Part shown: positions 34,361 to 43,432 of the stretch, piece by piece
Layout: the number at the start of each line of letters is the position of its first letter
How positions within the stretch are numbered: the first letter of the stretch is position 1
DNA from: Culturomica massiliensis
Lineage (GTDB): Bacteria; Bacteroidota; Bacteroidia; Bacteroidales; Marinifilaceae
Assembly (NCBI RefSeq): GCF_900091655.1
Contig: NZ_LT594621.1
Location: forward strand, 1,550,001 to 1,614,000
Length of the DNA stretch: 64,000 nt
Direction of reading: 5' to 3'
Made by a program: the position numbers and the translations under genes
Notes under the pieces: model-generated
Told to the model about the DNA's origin: nothing
Database searches by the model: none
The model's input: only the letters and a program-made list of their open reading frames with translations

Positions 34361-36673
34361 ATGAAAGCCACAGGATTACTTTTCTTGATCATGATCAGCT
34401 CAAACATCCTATTTGCACAGCAAATAACAGGTAAAATTGTAGACGAGCATAACAATCCTCTTGAGTTTGCCAATATCGTCCTTTTAAGTTTACCGGATTC
34501 CACTTTTATCACAGGAACAGTGAGTGATGTGAACGGACATTTTTATATAAAAGAGAAAATAACGGCCGACGCCTGCCTCCGGATCACCCTTATCGGTTAT
34601 ACCACGAAAATAATACCGGCTGAATCAAACCGTGTTATTACTCTGAAACCACAGGCATTTATGTTGAATGATGTCGTAATCAGGGCTGAAAGAATAAAAA
34701 GAAACCCCAATGGCTATGTTGTAAACTTAAAAAACGACCGTTCTGTCAAGGGGAAAAAAACAGATGAGTTATTGACACAATTACCGGGTATAACAAGCGA
34801 AGACGGCTCTTTGAAAATTTTATTCCAATCGGCAAGTGCCATCTACCTGAATGGAGTAAAAATAAAAAATGAACAGGAATTACAGGCCATACCCGCTGAC
34901 TACCTCGAATCGGTAGAAGTCAATTATATGGCCGGTAGTGATGAAATGGCCAGTGCACAGGGGGGAATTATCCGTATTAAACTAAAAAAAGAAAATGAAG
35001 GGGGATATTCGGGAAATTTATTTGCAGAGATTCAGGAAATGCCGGAATACGGACATACGGGCGAAAATATTTCAAACGTATTCAGCTATCAGTATAAAAA
35101 ATTAAACGTTTACAATGTGATATCGTTCCGCCATAATCAGGCTATAGGAGATACCGAAAACAACCGTTGGTTCAAAGAAAGCGAATCCCTTATCTCTTCG
35201 AAAGAGAAATACAGGAACTGGTATAAATATTTCTATGACCGGTTAAGCCTGACTTATGATATAAAGGCGAATCATACCTTGGGTATATCGTTCTTTTATG
35301 CGAATAATAATGAAAATCCGACCCGCATTTCAGACACAAAGATTACAGAAAACGAACAAATCGCTGAACAACATTCCGTAACCCGTTCCCCTTACCGATA
35401 TAATATGTATCAGGGTACATTCAATTACAACTGGACCATCGGCAAAAAAGGAACTGCTTTTTCACTGACAGCCGATTATCTACGGAATAACGAGCGTCAG
35501 ACACTGACATCCCAACTGACCGAGCCGACAATAGTAACAGACGGAGACAGCCGCTCCCGGCAAAATACAGACATGTTTCGTATTAAGCCGGCATTTGTCC
35601 TGCCTTTTAATAAAAACTCAAAACTCATTGCAGGAGTCGACTACCAATACATCCGGACAAAATTACATTTAACGGATCATATACATACCGACCAAAACGA
35701 ACACTCTACAATGTATGGTTATGTACCTGCCATATTCAGCAGTTTTTCAGGGCGGAAAAAAGCACTGCAATATGAAGTAGGCTTGAGGGTACAACAAAAT
35801 AAAATGAAATATGTGGCAGAAGAAACCGGTACTTCTACCCAAAACAGCAATTGGGGAGTTTTCCCTTCCGCAAGTCTGATGTATATGCTAAACGGGAAAA
35901 AAGGACATCTTATTAATTTACAATATAAACGAATGATGGATGATATCCCCTATAGCTTAATAAGTCCTTATAAACTTTATGAATCCCCCAATTTTTATAC
36001 AAGGGGAAATCCGGATCTGATTTCACCAACCAGCCATCAGGTAATGGGAATGATGGTATTATTCAATAAAATTTCTCTGATGGGCGGTTATATCTATTAT
36101 AAAGATCAGATTTATTATGCAACGGAAGTCGATCCCGATAGCCCCAATGTTAGCTATAGCATACCCCGGAACGGAGACCATCAATCTTTGAAACTATTTG
36201 GCTTAGAAGGACGTTTTCAACTTTTCAAATGGTGGAAAATCAAAGCAATAGCCAGACTTGTTTTACATTCTGCCGAATCGGCTACTTTTTCAGTCCATAA
36301 TCAGGACAAATACTATTTCGCATTGAATAATACCTTTGAATTCACGCCTTCATTCGGAGCAGGTATCAATTGCTTTTATGAACCCGATTATCACTATATG
36401 GACAGAATTTATAAGCAGGTGTGTGACGTCAGCGGAAATATATACAAAAGATTCTTTGATAATAAACTTGAAATACAATTCCGTTTCAAACCATACCGGA
36501 AAGGGCGGATACTGCTGACCGACACCCCGGAATACGAATCGCGTGCGATCAATAGCACCAAAGAAGAATATATCAGATTCTCTCTTACGTATTTCTTCAA
36601 AGGAGGTAAAAAAGTGAATGTCAAACGGACAGAAAGTATTCAGAGTTACGAAAAAATAGAAGATACTAAATAA
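34361..36673 (+). CDS. Outer-membrane beta-barrel protein with N-terminal carboxypeptidase-regulatory-like domain
   Basis: 770 residues: signal peptide (about 1-19), a CarboxypepD_reg-like domain (20-100, GKIVDEHNNPLEFANIVLL), a plug-like part (about 105-215, LLTQLPGITSEDGSLKILF, ASAQGGIIRIKLKK), then a large barrel. It belongs to the TonB-receptor-related outer-membrane beta-barrel family often placed in Bacteroidetes peptide clusters. It lacks an obvious TonB box. It heads the operon with the precursor peptide 45 bases downstream, so it may be an outer-membrane outlet, an immunity or a receptor component. Promoter carries the paired operators. Confidence 0.82.
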   Translation: MKATGLLFLIMISSNILFAQQITGKIVDEHNNPLEFANIVLLSLPDSTFITGTVSDVNGHFYIKEKITADACLRITLIGYTTKIIPAESNRVITLKPQAFMLNDVVIRAERIKRNPNGYVVNLKNDRSVKGKKTDELLTQLPGITSEDGSLKILFQSASAIYLNGVKIKNEQELQAIPADYLESVEVNYMAGSDEMASAQGGIIRIKLKKENEGGYSGNLFAEIQEMPEYGHTGENISNVFSYQYKKLNVYNVISFRHNQAIGDTENNRWFKESESLISSKEKYRNWYKYFYDRLSLTYDIKANHTLGISFFYANNNENPTRISDTKITENEQIAEQHSVTRSPYRYNMYQGTFNYNWTIGKKGTAFSLTADYLRNNERQTLTSQLTEPTIVTDGDSRSRQNTDMFRIKPAFVLPFNKNSKLIAGVDYQYIRTKLHLTDHIHTDQNEHSTMYGYVPAIFSSFSGRKKALQYEVGLRVQQNKMKYVAEETGTSTQNSNWGVFPSASLMYMLNGKKGHLINLQYKRMMDDIPYSLISPYKLYESPNFYTRGNPDLISPTSHQVMGMMVLFNKISLMGGYIYYKDQIYYATEVDPDSPNVSYSIPRNGDHQSLKLFGLEGRFQLFKWWKIKAIARLVLHSAESATFSVHNQDKYYFALNNTFEFTPSFGAGINCFYEPDYHYMDRIYKQVCDVSGNIYKRFFDNKLEIQFRFKPYRKGRILLTDTPEYESRAINSTKEEYIRFSLTYFFKGGKKVNVKRTESIQSYEKIEDTK

Positions 36674-36727
36674 AGGAGGAAGTCGAAAATCCATAAAAGA
36701 GTAGACAATAAACAAATAATGTGCGAT

Positions 36728-36940
36728 ATGGAAAAGAAAGCTTTAATTATTGCGCCTTTAACAAAAGATGAAAAAGAACAATTAAAAGGTGGTTTTACAA
36801 GTGTATCCAGAACTGACGAATCAACTGCAATTAGTAATGGCAATTGCTCAAGTTCGGATGGATGGTTTAACGACAACTGTGGTTGCTCAAATTGTACCTC
36901 ACAAGAAACCAAACCGACGGAAGAAATTAAAAAACCGTAA
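36728..36940 (+). CDS. GG-leader natural-product precursor peptide, Cys-rich core
   Basis: 70 residues from the second Met (73 from the ATG at 36719). The leader MEKKALIIAPLTKDEKEQLKGG ends in Gly-Gly, the processing site of C39 peptidases, and resembles Bacteroidales GG-type precursors recognised by radical SAM maturases. The 48-residue core is rich in Ser, Asn, Asp and Thr, with four cysteines in the pattern C-x10-C-x-C-x2-C (DNCGCSNC) and a charged Pro/Glu/Lys tail. No cysteine lies in the leader from the second Met. A radical SAM maturase and a C39 exporter follow directly, so this is very probably the substrate. The modification type is unknown. Confidence 0.82.
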   Translation: MEKKALIIAPLTKDEKEQLKGGFTSVSRTDESTAISNGNCSSSDGWFNDNCGCSNCTSQETKPTEEIKKP

Positions 36941-36998
36941 AACCGAAGTTTAACTTACGTAGAGGAGCTTATAACTCCTCTACTAAAATTATTCAATT

Positions 36999-38291
36999 AT
37001 GAACTGGAGTCGTTATAATTTTATAAGTCAAAAAGACGATCATACATATATATTGTATAATTATGTAGACGATTCGATCATCTTTTTGTGTAAAGAACTT
37101 TTGGACATAGTCGATAAAAATATTCACCACATAGATAAACTTGCGGCTATTCATCCTGACTTATACCGGGAATTGAGTAATAAAGGATTTATTATCGATG
37201 ACAATATCGACGAGAAAGATTTTGTCATGAAAAAGATTACCGACAAACTAAATGCTTCAACCACATTTAAACTGATCATTAATCCGACACTAAACTGTAA
37301 TCTGAGATGTTGGTATTGTTATGAATCCCATATTGCTGACAGCTATATGAATGACGAAACAAAAAATGCTGTCCTTAAACTCGTAAGCAAAAAATTAAGC
37401 GATCCCAAAGTCGAAGTCATGGATTTATCCTTCTTTGGAGGAGAGCCTTTACTCAGGGCTCAAAAAATCGCATTGCCTTTGATATATAAAATAAAAGAAA
37501 TTTGCGATTTGCACAACAAAAAGTTCAGAGTTCATTTTACCTCAAATGCAGTTTTACTCAATACTTCGATAATCGAAGCATTATCGGCAGTTACCCAGGA
37601 CATTTCTTTTCAGATTCCATTTGACGGAGGCAAAATAAAACATAACGAGGTGAAAAAAACGCGCAATGCACAAGGAACGTATGACAAAATACTGACCAAC
37701 GTATTGAATGCGCTGAAAAAAGGATTTAAAATCAATATCCGTTGTAATTACAATTTAACCAATATCGATTCTTTTGAAGAACTGATTCTTGATATAGACA
37801 GACTGGCTTCTGACTACAAAAAACAAATTACGGTTTCTTTACAAAAGATATGGCAAACCTCCTATTCGGAAACACTGAGAGACAAAACAGAACGTATAAA
37901 ACAACTCATAAAGGAAAAAGAATTTCATTGTAACCTGATAGGAAAAGGTACAATTTCTACTTACTGTTATGCTGATTATGACAATACTGTTGTCGTAAAT
38001 TACAATGGCGACATTTTTAAATGTACGGCAAGAGACTTTAAAAGTGAGTTAAGGGATGGCGTTTTAACAGCAAACGGCACCATTTGTTTTACTGATAATT
38101 ACAAAAAACGTATCAATAGCAGATTTAATGCCGATTGTAAAAACTGCCCCATACTTCCTATTTGTACGATATGTTCTCAAAAGAAAATCGAATCCAGGCA
38201 TATATCCGGATGCCCGTTAAATATTCCTTTGGAAGATAAAAAACAGCAAATTCAATCCCGTTTAAAAGCTTTGTGCAGTGAATACAGCTGA
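36999..38291 (+). CDS. Radical SAM/SPASM peptide maturase
   Basis: 430 residues. Residues 1-85 look like a small leader-recognition region. The radical SAM cluster motif is Cys100-x3-Cys104-x2-Cys107 in LNCNLRCWYCYE; SFFGGEPLL is the SAM-binding GGEP segment. The C-terminal SPASM region (from about 325) has a GDIFKC segment and Cys-rich DCKNCPILPICTICSQ, then GCPLN, enough for two auxiliary clusters. Enzymes of this type install thioether or carbon-carbon links in precursor peptides. It sits between the precursor and its exporter. The chemistry and cross-link sites cannot be read from sequence. Confidence 0.92.
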   Translation: MNWSRYNFISQKDDHTYILYNYVDDSIIFLCKELLDIVDKNIHHIDKLAAIHPDLYRELSNKGFIIDDNIDEKDFVMKKITDKLNASTTFKLIINPTLNCNLRCWYCYESHIADSYMNDETKNAVLKLVSKKLSDPKVEVMDLSFFGGEPLLRAQKIALPLIYKIKEICDLHNKKFRVHFTSNAVLLNTSIIEALSAVTQDISFQIPFDGGKIKHNEVKKTRNAQGTYDKILTNVLNALKKGFKINIRCNYNLTNIDSFEELILDIDRLASDYKKQITVSLQKIWQTSYSETLRDKTERIKQLIKEKEFHCNLIGKGTISTYCYADYDNTVVVNYNGDIFKCTARDFKSELRDGVLTANGTICFTDNYKKRINSRFNADCKNCPILPICTICSQKKIESRHISGCPLNIPLEDKKQQIQSRLKALCSEYS

Positions 38292-38329
38292 TCCGGTCTG
38301 AAGTAAGTTGGTTTGTAAATAATCTATTT

Positions 38330-40522
38330 ATGGCTGAATTTCCTTTCTACAAACAGCATGATGCCATGCAGTGCGGCATAACTTGTCTACGAATGGTCTG
38401 TAAATATTTTGGTAAGGAATTTTCTTCTGACAGACTTTCCGGGATTTGTTTTGCAACCAATGAGGGCGTATCTATTCTCGGTATTAGTGAAGCTGCGGAA
38501 AAGATAGGCCTTCATACGCTTTGTGGAAAATTTAAGGTCGAACAACTTACAGAAATTTCTCTTCCATGCATCTTACACTGGAATCAAAACCATTTCGTCG
38601 TACTATACAAAATAAAAAAGAAAAAATGGTTCTATATTGCCGATCCCGCTCAGGGGTTAATAAAATATTCGCTTAAAGAATTTTGTTCGCATTGGCTTAG
38701 TACCAAACTATCCGGCGAAGAAATAGGTATCGCTATACTTATGCAAACAACCCCTGTCTTTTATGAATATAAAAATGAAGACAGGACGAAAAAACGTTCA
38801 TTTAAATTCCTTTTTGGATATATTAAACAATATCGTAAATATTTCGGACAAATTATCCTCGGCTTATTGATCGGGAGTCTTTTACAGTTGGCCTTCCCTT
38901 TTCTGACTCAAGCAATTGTAGATGTCGGCATTATTCATCAAAATATCAGCTTCATTTATCTTATACTTCTTGCACAATTAATGTTAATCTTCAGCAGAAC
39001 ATTTGTGGACTTCATCCGTCGATGGATTCTTTTGCATATCAGTATGAGAATCAATATATCACTCGTCTCAGATTTTTTTATTAAATTACTCAAACTTCCG
39101 ATGTCCTTTTTCGACACGAAACTGATGGGTGATCTTATGCAGCGTATGAATGATCATAACCGAGTGGAGAAATTCCTTACAAATCAGATATTAAATGTGA
39201 TGTTTTCCTTACTCGGTTTTATCATTTTCGGCATTGTCTTACTCTGTTACAACAAAGTTATTTTTTTAGTTTTTCTTGCAGGAAGTATTATTTACGGATT
39301 GTGGATCGCAGCTTTTCTGAAAAAAAGGAAACGACTCGATTATTTATTCTTCGAAAAACAAGCAACGAATAATAACAGAACCTATGAATTTATCACCTCC
39401 ATGCAGGAAATCAAATTACAAGATTGCGAACAACGACGCCGTTGGGAATGGGAAGATGTACAGGCTGAACTTTTTCAGGTCAACATGAAGTTAATAAAAC
39501 TCCAACAAACACAGGAAGCCGGCAGTATCTTTATTAATGAAATCAAAAATATAGTCATTACCGTACTTGCAGCAACAGCTGTTATTAAAGGGCAAATGAC
39601 ATTAGGTATGATGTTAGCTGTTCAATATATCATAGGCCAACTGAATTCACCCGTCGAGCAATTAATGCAATTTTTATATTCCATTCAGGATGTAAAAATC
39701 AGCCTGGAAAGAATCAATGAAATTCATCAAATGGAAAATGAGGATACAAATGCAAATCATATACAGCATTTTAATAATACCGACCAGAATCTCTATTTCC
39801 ACAAAGTTGATTTTAAGTATGATCCACACAAATCGAAAAAAATACTCGACAATATTCACGTTTCCATCCCGAAAGGAAAAGTCACGGCCATAGTCGGAAC
39901 CAGCGGAAGCGGAAAAACAACAATGATTAAATTATTACTCGGTTATTATAAAGTTCAAAAAGGTTGTATTACGATCGGACAAACCAACATCAATGAATGT
40001 AACCTGAAATCATGGAGACGAAAATGCGGAGTGGTAATGCAAGACGGAATTATTTTTTCTGAGTCTATTGCAAGAAATATTGCAGTGGATGATTCTGACA
40101 TAGATAAAGAAAAATTATTAAAAGCGGCTGAAATAGCAAATATCAAGGACTATGTCATGAACCTGCCGTTGAAATTTAATACGGTCATCGGACGCGACGG
40201 TATCGGACTTAGTCAGGGCCAGAAACAAAGAATTCTTATTGCAAGAGCCGTCTATAAAAATCCGGAATATATATTTCTGGATGAAGCTACAAATGCATTG
40301 GATGCAAATAATGAAAAGGTAATTGTTGAAAATCTGAATGAATTTTACAAAGGTAAAACCGTAATAGTTGTAGCTCACAGACTCAGTACAGTCAAAAATG
40401 CCGATCAAATTATCGTAATCGATAATGGCAAAATCGTAGAAACAGGTAATCATATTTCTCTTATCCAAAATAAAGGTGCGTATTATAATCTCGTTAAAAA
40501 CCAATTGGAATTAGGAAACTAA
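38330..40522 (+). CDS. Peptidase-containing ABC transporter (C39 peptidase, PCAT)
   Basis: 730 residues. The N-terminal C39 domain has Gln9, Cys15 (QHDAMQCGITC), His88 (NHFVV) and Asp105 (IADPA), the full catalytic set that cuts leaders after Gly-Gly. Six membrane helices span about 165-450. The ATPase has Walker A GTSGSGKTT (about 523-531), signature LSQGQKQRILIARAV, Walker B FLDEATNALD and the His loop VVAHRLST. It should cleave the precursor at LKGG and export the core across the inner membrane. Co-transcribed with the maturase and adaptor. Confidence 0.95.
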   Translation: MAEFPFYKQHDAMQCGITCLRMVCKYFGKEFSSDRLSGICFATNEGVSILGISEAAEKIGLHTLCGKFKVEQLTEISLPCILHWNQNHFVVLYKIKKKKWFYIADPAQGLIKYSLKEFCSHWLSTKLSGEEIGIAILMQTTPVFYEYKNEDRTKKRSFKFLFGYIKQYRKYFGQIILGLLIGSLLQLAFPFLTQAIVDVGIIHQNISFIYLILLAQLMLIFSRTFVDFIRRWILLHISMRINISLVSDFFIKLLKLPMSFFDTKLMGDLMQRMNDHNRVEKFLTNQILNVMFSLLGFIIFGIVLLCYNKVIFLVFLAGSIIYGLWIAAFLKKRKRLDYLFFEKQATNNNRTYEFITSMQEIKLQDCEQRRRWEWEDVQAELFQVNMKLIKLQQTQEAGSIFINEIKNIVITVLAATAVIKGQMTLGMMLAVQYIIGQLNSPVEQLMQFLYSIQDVKISLERINEIHQMENEDTNANHIQHFNNTDQNLYFHKVDFKYDPHKSKKILDNIHVSIPKGKVTAIVGTSGSGKTTMIKLLLGYYKVQKGCITIGQTNINECNLKSWRRKCGVVMQDGIIFSESIARNIAVDDSDIDKEKLLKAAEIANIKDYVMNLPLKFNTVIGRDGIGLSQGQKQRILIARAVYKNPEYIFLDEATNALDANNEKVIVENLNEFYKGKTVIVVAHRLSTVKNADQIIVIDNGKIVETGNHISLIQNKGAYYNLVKNQLELGN

Positions 40523-40539
40523 GCAAAGGAAATTAAAAC

Positions 40540-41022
40540 ATGGAAGAACATGATAATATAGGACTCAGAAGCGAGAAAGTAAGGAATGTCATTAGTAAGA
40601 TTCCCCCTTTTATCATCCGGAGTGGAATAACCGTAATAACAATTCTGATATGCGGAATAATGGCTGTTGCCTGGTTTGTTCCTTATCCTGAAAGTGTAAA
40701 TGTCAAAGCGGAAAATTTTATAAAAAAATCCGATACAACATGGGAATCCACTCTTTATATTCCTTACAGATATATAAGCCTGATAAAAAATGATATGCCC
40801 GTTCAAATAGAAATCGAAGGCTATAATGCAAGAGAATATGGCTATCTAAAAGGAAAAGTACAACTCATTGATAAAAAACCCATCAAAAAAAACGGAGAAA
40901 ATTTTTTTATTTCAAAAATCACCTTTCACAACGATAAAGTAACTTTATACGAACATTTAAATGGACAAGCTTTCATCCTTATAAAAAACGACAATCTTTT
41001 AAAACGAATCATCATCAGGTAA
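40540..41022 (+). CDS. Very short HlyD-like membrane adaptor
   Basis: 160 residues. The N-terminus EEHDNIGLRSEKVRNVISKIPPF and a single membrane helix (about 26-48) followed by VPYPESVNVKAE match Bacteroidetes HlyD-family adaptors of peptide exporters. The usual coiled-coil hairpin and lipoyl halves are absent: only one beta-rich stretch follows (about 55-158). The frame is intact with a normal stop, so it is either a compact adaptor or a shortened one. It follows the exporter gene by 17 bases and ends the operon. Confidence 0.68.
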   Translation: MEEHDNIGLRSEKVRNVISKIPPFIIRSGITVITILICGIMAVAWFVPYPESVNVKAENFIKKSDTTWESTLYIPYRYISLIKNDMPVQIEIEGYNAREYGYLKGKVQLIDKKPIKKNGENFFISKITFHNDKVTLYEHLNGQAFILIKNDNLLKRIIIR

Positions 41023-41057
41023 CTTAGAAAGCTTCACCTTTGGCCGAAAACAAATAA

Positions 41058-41089
41058 AACGAGGGTGTCATGTGATTGACGCCCTCGTT
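41058..41089. terminator. Bidirectional terminator at the end of the peptide operon
   Basis: AACGAGGGTGTCA (41058-41070) pairs with TGACGCCCTCGTT (41077-41089) with one G-U pair. On the minus strand it is followed by TTTATTTG, so it also serves the convergent dcp gene. Confidence 0.85.
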
Positions 41090-41112
41090 CAGACATAACA
41101 AAGTCCTGTGTT

Positions 41113-43203
41113 TTATTTCAAACCGCTTCTTTCAAGCAAAGCATCTACCGTCGGCTTTTGACCGCGGAAACGTACATAAAGCGTCATAGGATGCTCAGAT
41201 CCCCCTTTCTCCAGAATATTCTTACGGAATGCCTCCGCCGTTGCGGCATCGAAAATACCGTTTTTCTTAAATACCGAAAAAGCATCTGCATCCAATACCT
41301 CAGCCCATTTATAACTATAATATCCGGCAGCATATCCACCTCCGAAAATATGCCCGAAAGCCGTTGAAAAACAAGTTCCTTCCACATCCGGGAAAATTTC
41401 TGTCGGCTGCATGGCCTTTCTCTCGAAATCCACGATAGAATCAGTTACAGGGGCCGTAATTGTATGCCATGCCATATCTACCATACCGAAGCTCAATTGA
41501 CGGTCACTCAAATATCCGCTCAGGAAATTGGCTGATTTGCGGATCTTTTCAATGTATTCCTGCGGAATTTTTTCACCCGTCTCATAATGTACCGCCCATT
41601 TATCCAACCATTCTTTTTCCAAAGCCCAGTTTTCCATAATTTGAGAAGGAAGTTCCACAAAATCCCGGTAAACATTGGTTCCGCCGGTTCCGTTATAGGT
41701 ATTGCGGGACAACATACCATGCAAAGAATGTCCGAACTCATGCAATAAAGTCGTTACCTCGTCAAAAGTCAGCAATGAAGGTTTATTCGCCGTAGGTTTA
41801 CTGAAATTCATAACCAACGAAACCTGTGGACGTACATCCTTTCCATCCCGGACGTGCTGTGACAAAAATTCCGTCATCCATGCCCCGCCACTTTTGCTGG
41901 CACGAGGGAAAAAATCAGTATACAGTACAGATAAAAACGAACCGTCACGATCATACACTTCAAAAGTCTGCACATCTTCATGATATTTAGGAATATTATT
42001 TACCTCCTTAAATGTCAGGCCGTAAAGCGTATTTGCCAAATCGAAAACGCCTCTCTGAACATTCTCCAGTTTAAAATACGGCTTTAACATCTCGTCATCG
42101 AGCGCATATTTCTCCTGTTTCAATTTATTGGAATAATAAGCCCAATCCCAACGTTGTAATTTCCCGGTAAAACCGTTTTTACGGGCAAATTCCTCCACCT
42201 CTTTCTTCTCTTTCAAAGCCTGGGAATGAGAAGCCTCTAAAAGTTGCTGTAAAAATGTATTTACTTCAGCAGGAGAAGAAGCCATCCGGTTAGTCAAGGC
42301 ATAATCGGCATAGGTCGGATACCCCATAATCTTCGCTTTTTCAAGTTGTAAAGCGGTAATCTGACGGATAATCTCTCCATTGTTACGATCATTGGCCCGG
42401 TTACAACGGGAATTATAAGCCCGGTACATTTTTTCCCGCAAATCCCGGTTATCGGCATATTTGAGGAAAGGACCGTAACTGGGAGCATGCAAGGTAAACA
42501 GCCAACCTTCTTTTCCCTTTTCCTTGGCTGCGGCAACAGCAGCTTCCTTTACACTTTCAGGCAACCCGGCCAGATCTTTTTCGTCCGTTACCAGTAACTC
42601 AAAATCATTGGTCTCGGCCAAAAGATTTTCTTCAAATTTCAGTCCCAAACCGGAAAGTTCCATTGAAATCGCTTTAAAACGCTCTTTGGCTTCTCCTTCC
42701 AGATTAGCGCCTCCGTTGATGAATGACTTCCAGGTATCCTCCAGCAAAGTCGTCTGTTCCGGATTCAGATTTAAATTTGCTTTATTCTCATAAACCTGTT
42801 TCACCCGTTCGAAAAGTTGCGGATTCATATAAATACTATTGCTGAATTCCGTCAGCTTAGGTGAAACTTCCTGGGCTATCTTCTGCATCTCATCATTTGT
42901 ATTGGCAGAATTGAGATTGAAAAAAATAGCAGAAACCCTTCCCAATTTTTCTCCTGCGGCATCCAGAGCCACAATTGTATTTTGAAAATCAGGAGCTTCC
43001 GCAGAAGACGCTATTTGTTCTATTTCCTTTTTTGCCGCCTCAATCGATACGTCGAAAGCCGGAATATAATCACCCGTCTTAATCAAATCAAAAGGAGGCG
43101 TATGATGAGGAGTAGTAAAATCCTTCAACAACGGATTCGTCTCCTTTTGTGTACAAGACATACTTATCAATAGTAGTGCTGCCATATAAAAATTTTTTCG
43201 CAT
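41113..43203 (-). CDS. dcp: Peptidyl-dipeptidase Dcp, M3 metallopeptidase lipoprotein
   Basis: 696 residues. The zinc motif HEFGH is in TLLHEFGHSLHGML (near residue 485), with the third ligand Glu expected about 25 residues on (RDFVELPSQIMENW). It removes dipeptides from peptide C-termini. The N-terminus MRKNFYMAALLLISMSC is a lipoprotein signal with the lipobox Cys at 17, so the enzyme is membrane-anchored, unlike cytosolic E. coli Dcp. Together with DPP IV and PepD in this window it fits a peptide-scavenging lifestyle. Length is typical. Confidence 0.93.
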   Translation of the reverse strand: MRKNFYMAALLLISMSCTQKETNPLLKDFTTPHHTPPFDLIKTGDYIPAFDVSIEAAKKEIEQIASSAEAPDFQNTIVALDAAGEKLGRVSAIFFNLNSANTNDEMQKIAQEVSPKLTEFSNSIYMNPQLFERVKQVYENKANLNLNPEQTTLLEDTWKSFINGGANLEGEAKERFKAISMELSGLGLKFEENLLAETNDFELLVTDEKDLAGLPESVKEAAVAAAKEKGKEGWLFTLHAPSYGPFLKYADNRDLREKMYRAYNSRCNRANDRNNGEIIRQITALQLEKAKIMGYPTYADYALTNRMASSPAEVNTFLQQLLEASHSQALKEKKEVEEFARKNGFTGKLQRWDWAYYSNKLKQEKYALDDEMLKPYFKLENVQRGVFDLANTLYGLTFKEVNNIPKYHEDVQTFEVYDRDGSFLSVLYTDFFPRASKSGGAWMTEFLSQHVRDGKDVRPQVSLVMNFSKPTANKPSLLTFDEVTTLLHEFGHSLHGMLSRNTYNGTGGTNVYRDFVELPSQIMENWALEKEWLDKWAVHYETGEKIPQEYIEKIRKSANFLSGYLSDRQLSFGMVDMAWHTITAPVTDSIVDFERKAMQPTEIFPDVEGTCFSTAFGHIFGGGYAAGYYSYKWAEVLDADAFSVFKKNGIFDAATAEAFRKNILEKGGSEHPMTLYVRFRGQKPTVDALLERSGLK

Positions 43204-43388
43204 GATAATAATATAACGTTATAAATATATTTTAGTTTATCTCATTCAGCCGCGAATTTAACATTTAAAAGTCAATTCCTGAAATTCGTTCAAATCAAAT
43301 ATAAAATTCTTCCGTTTAAGTGCATAATTATTTCCGCCATTTGCATAATTATAAGATGTAATTATAAGGTTATTAATGAATTATAATC

Positions 43389-43396
43389 TACTTTTG
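43389..43396 (+). promoter_or_regulatory. -7 box for arginine deiminase
   Basis: TACTTTTG, 36 bases before the ATG at 43433. It lies inside the longer open frame (from 43376), which rules that start out. Confidence 0.6.
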
Positions 43397-43432
43397 TCTA
43401 AACGATTTACAGTAGTAATTCAAAATAAATTT

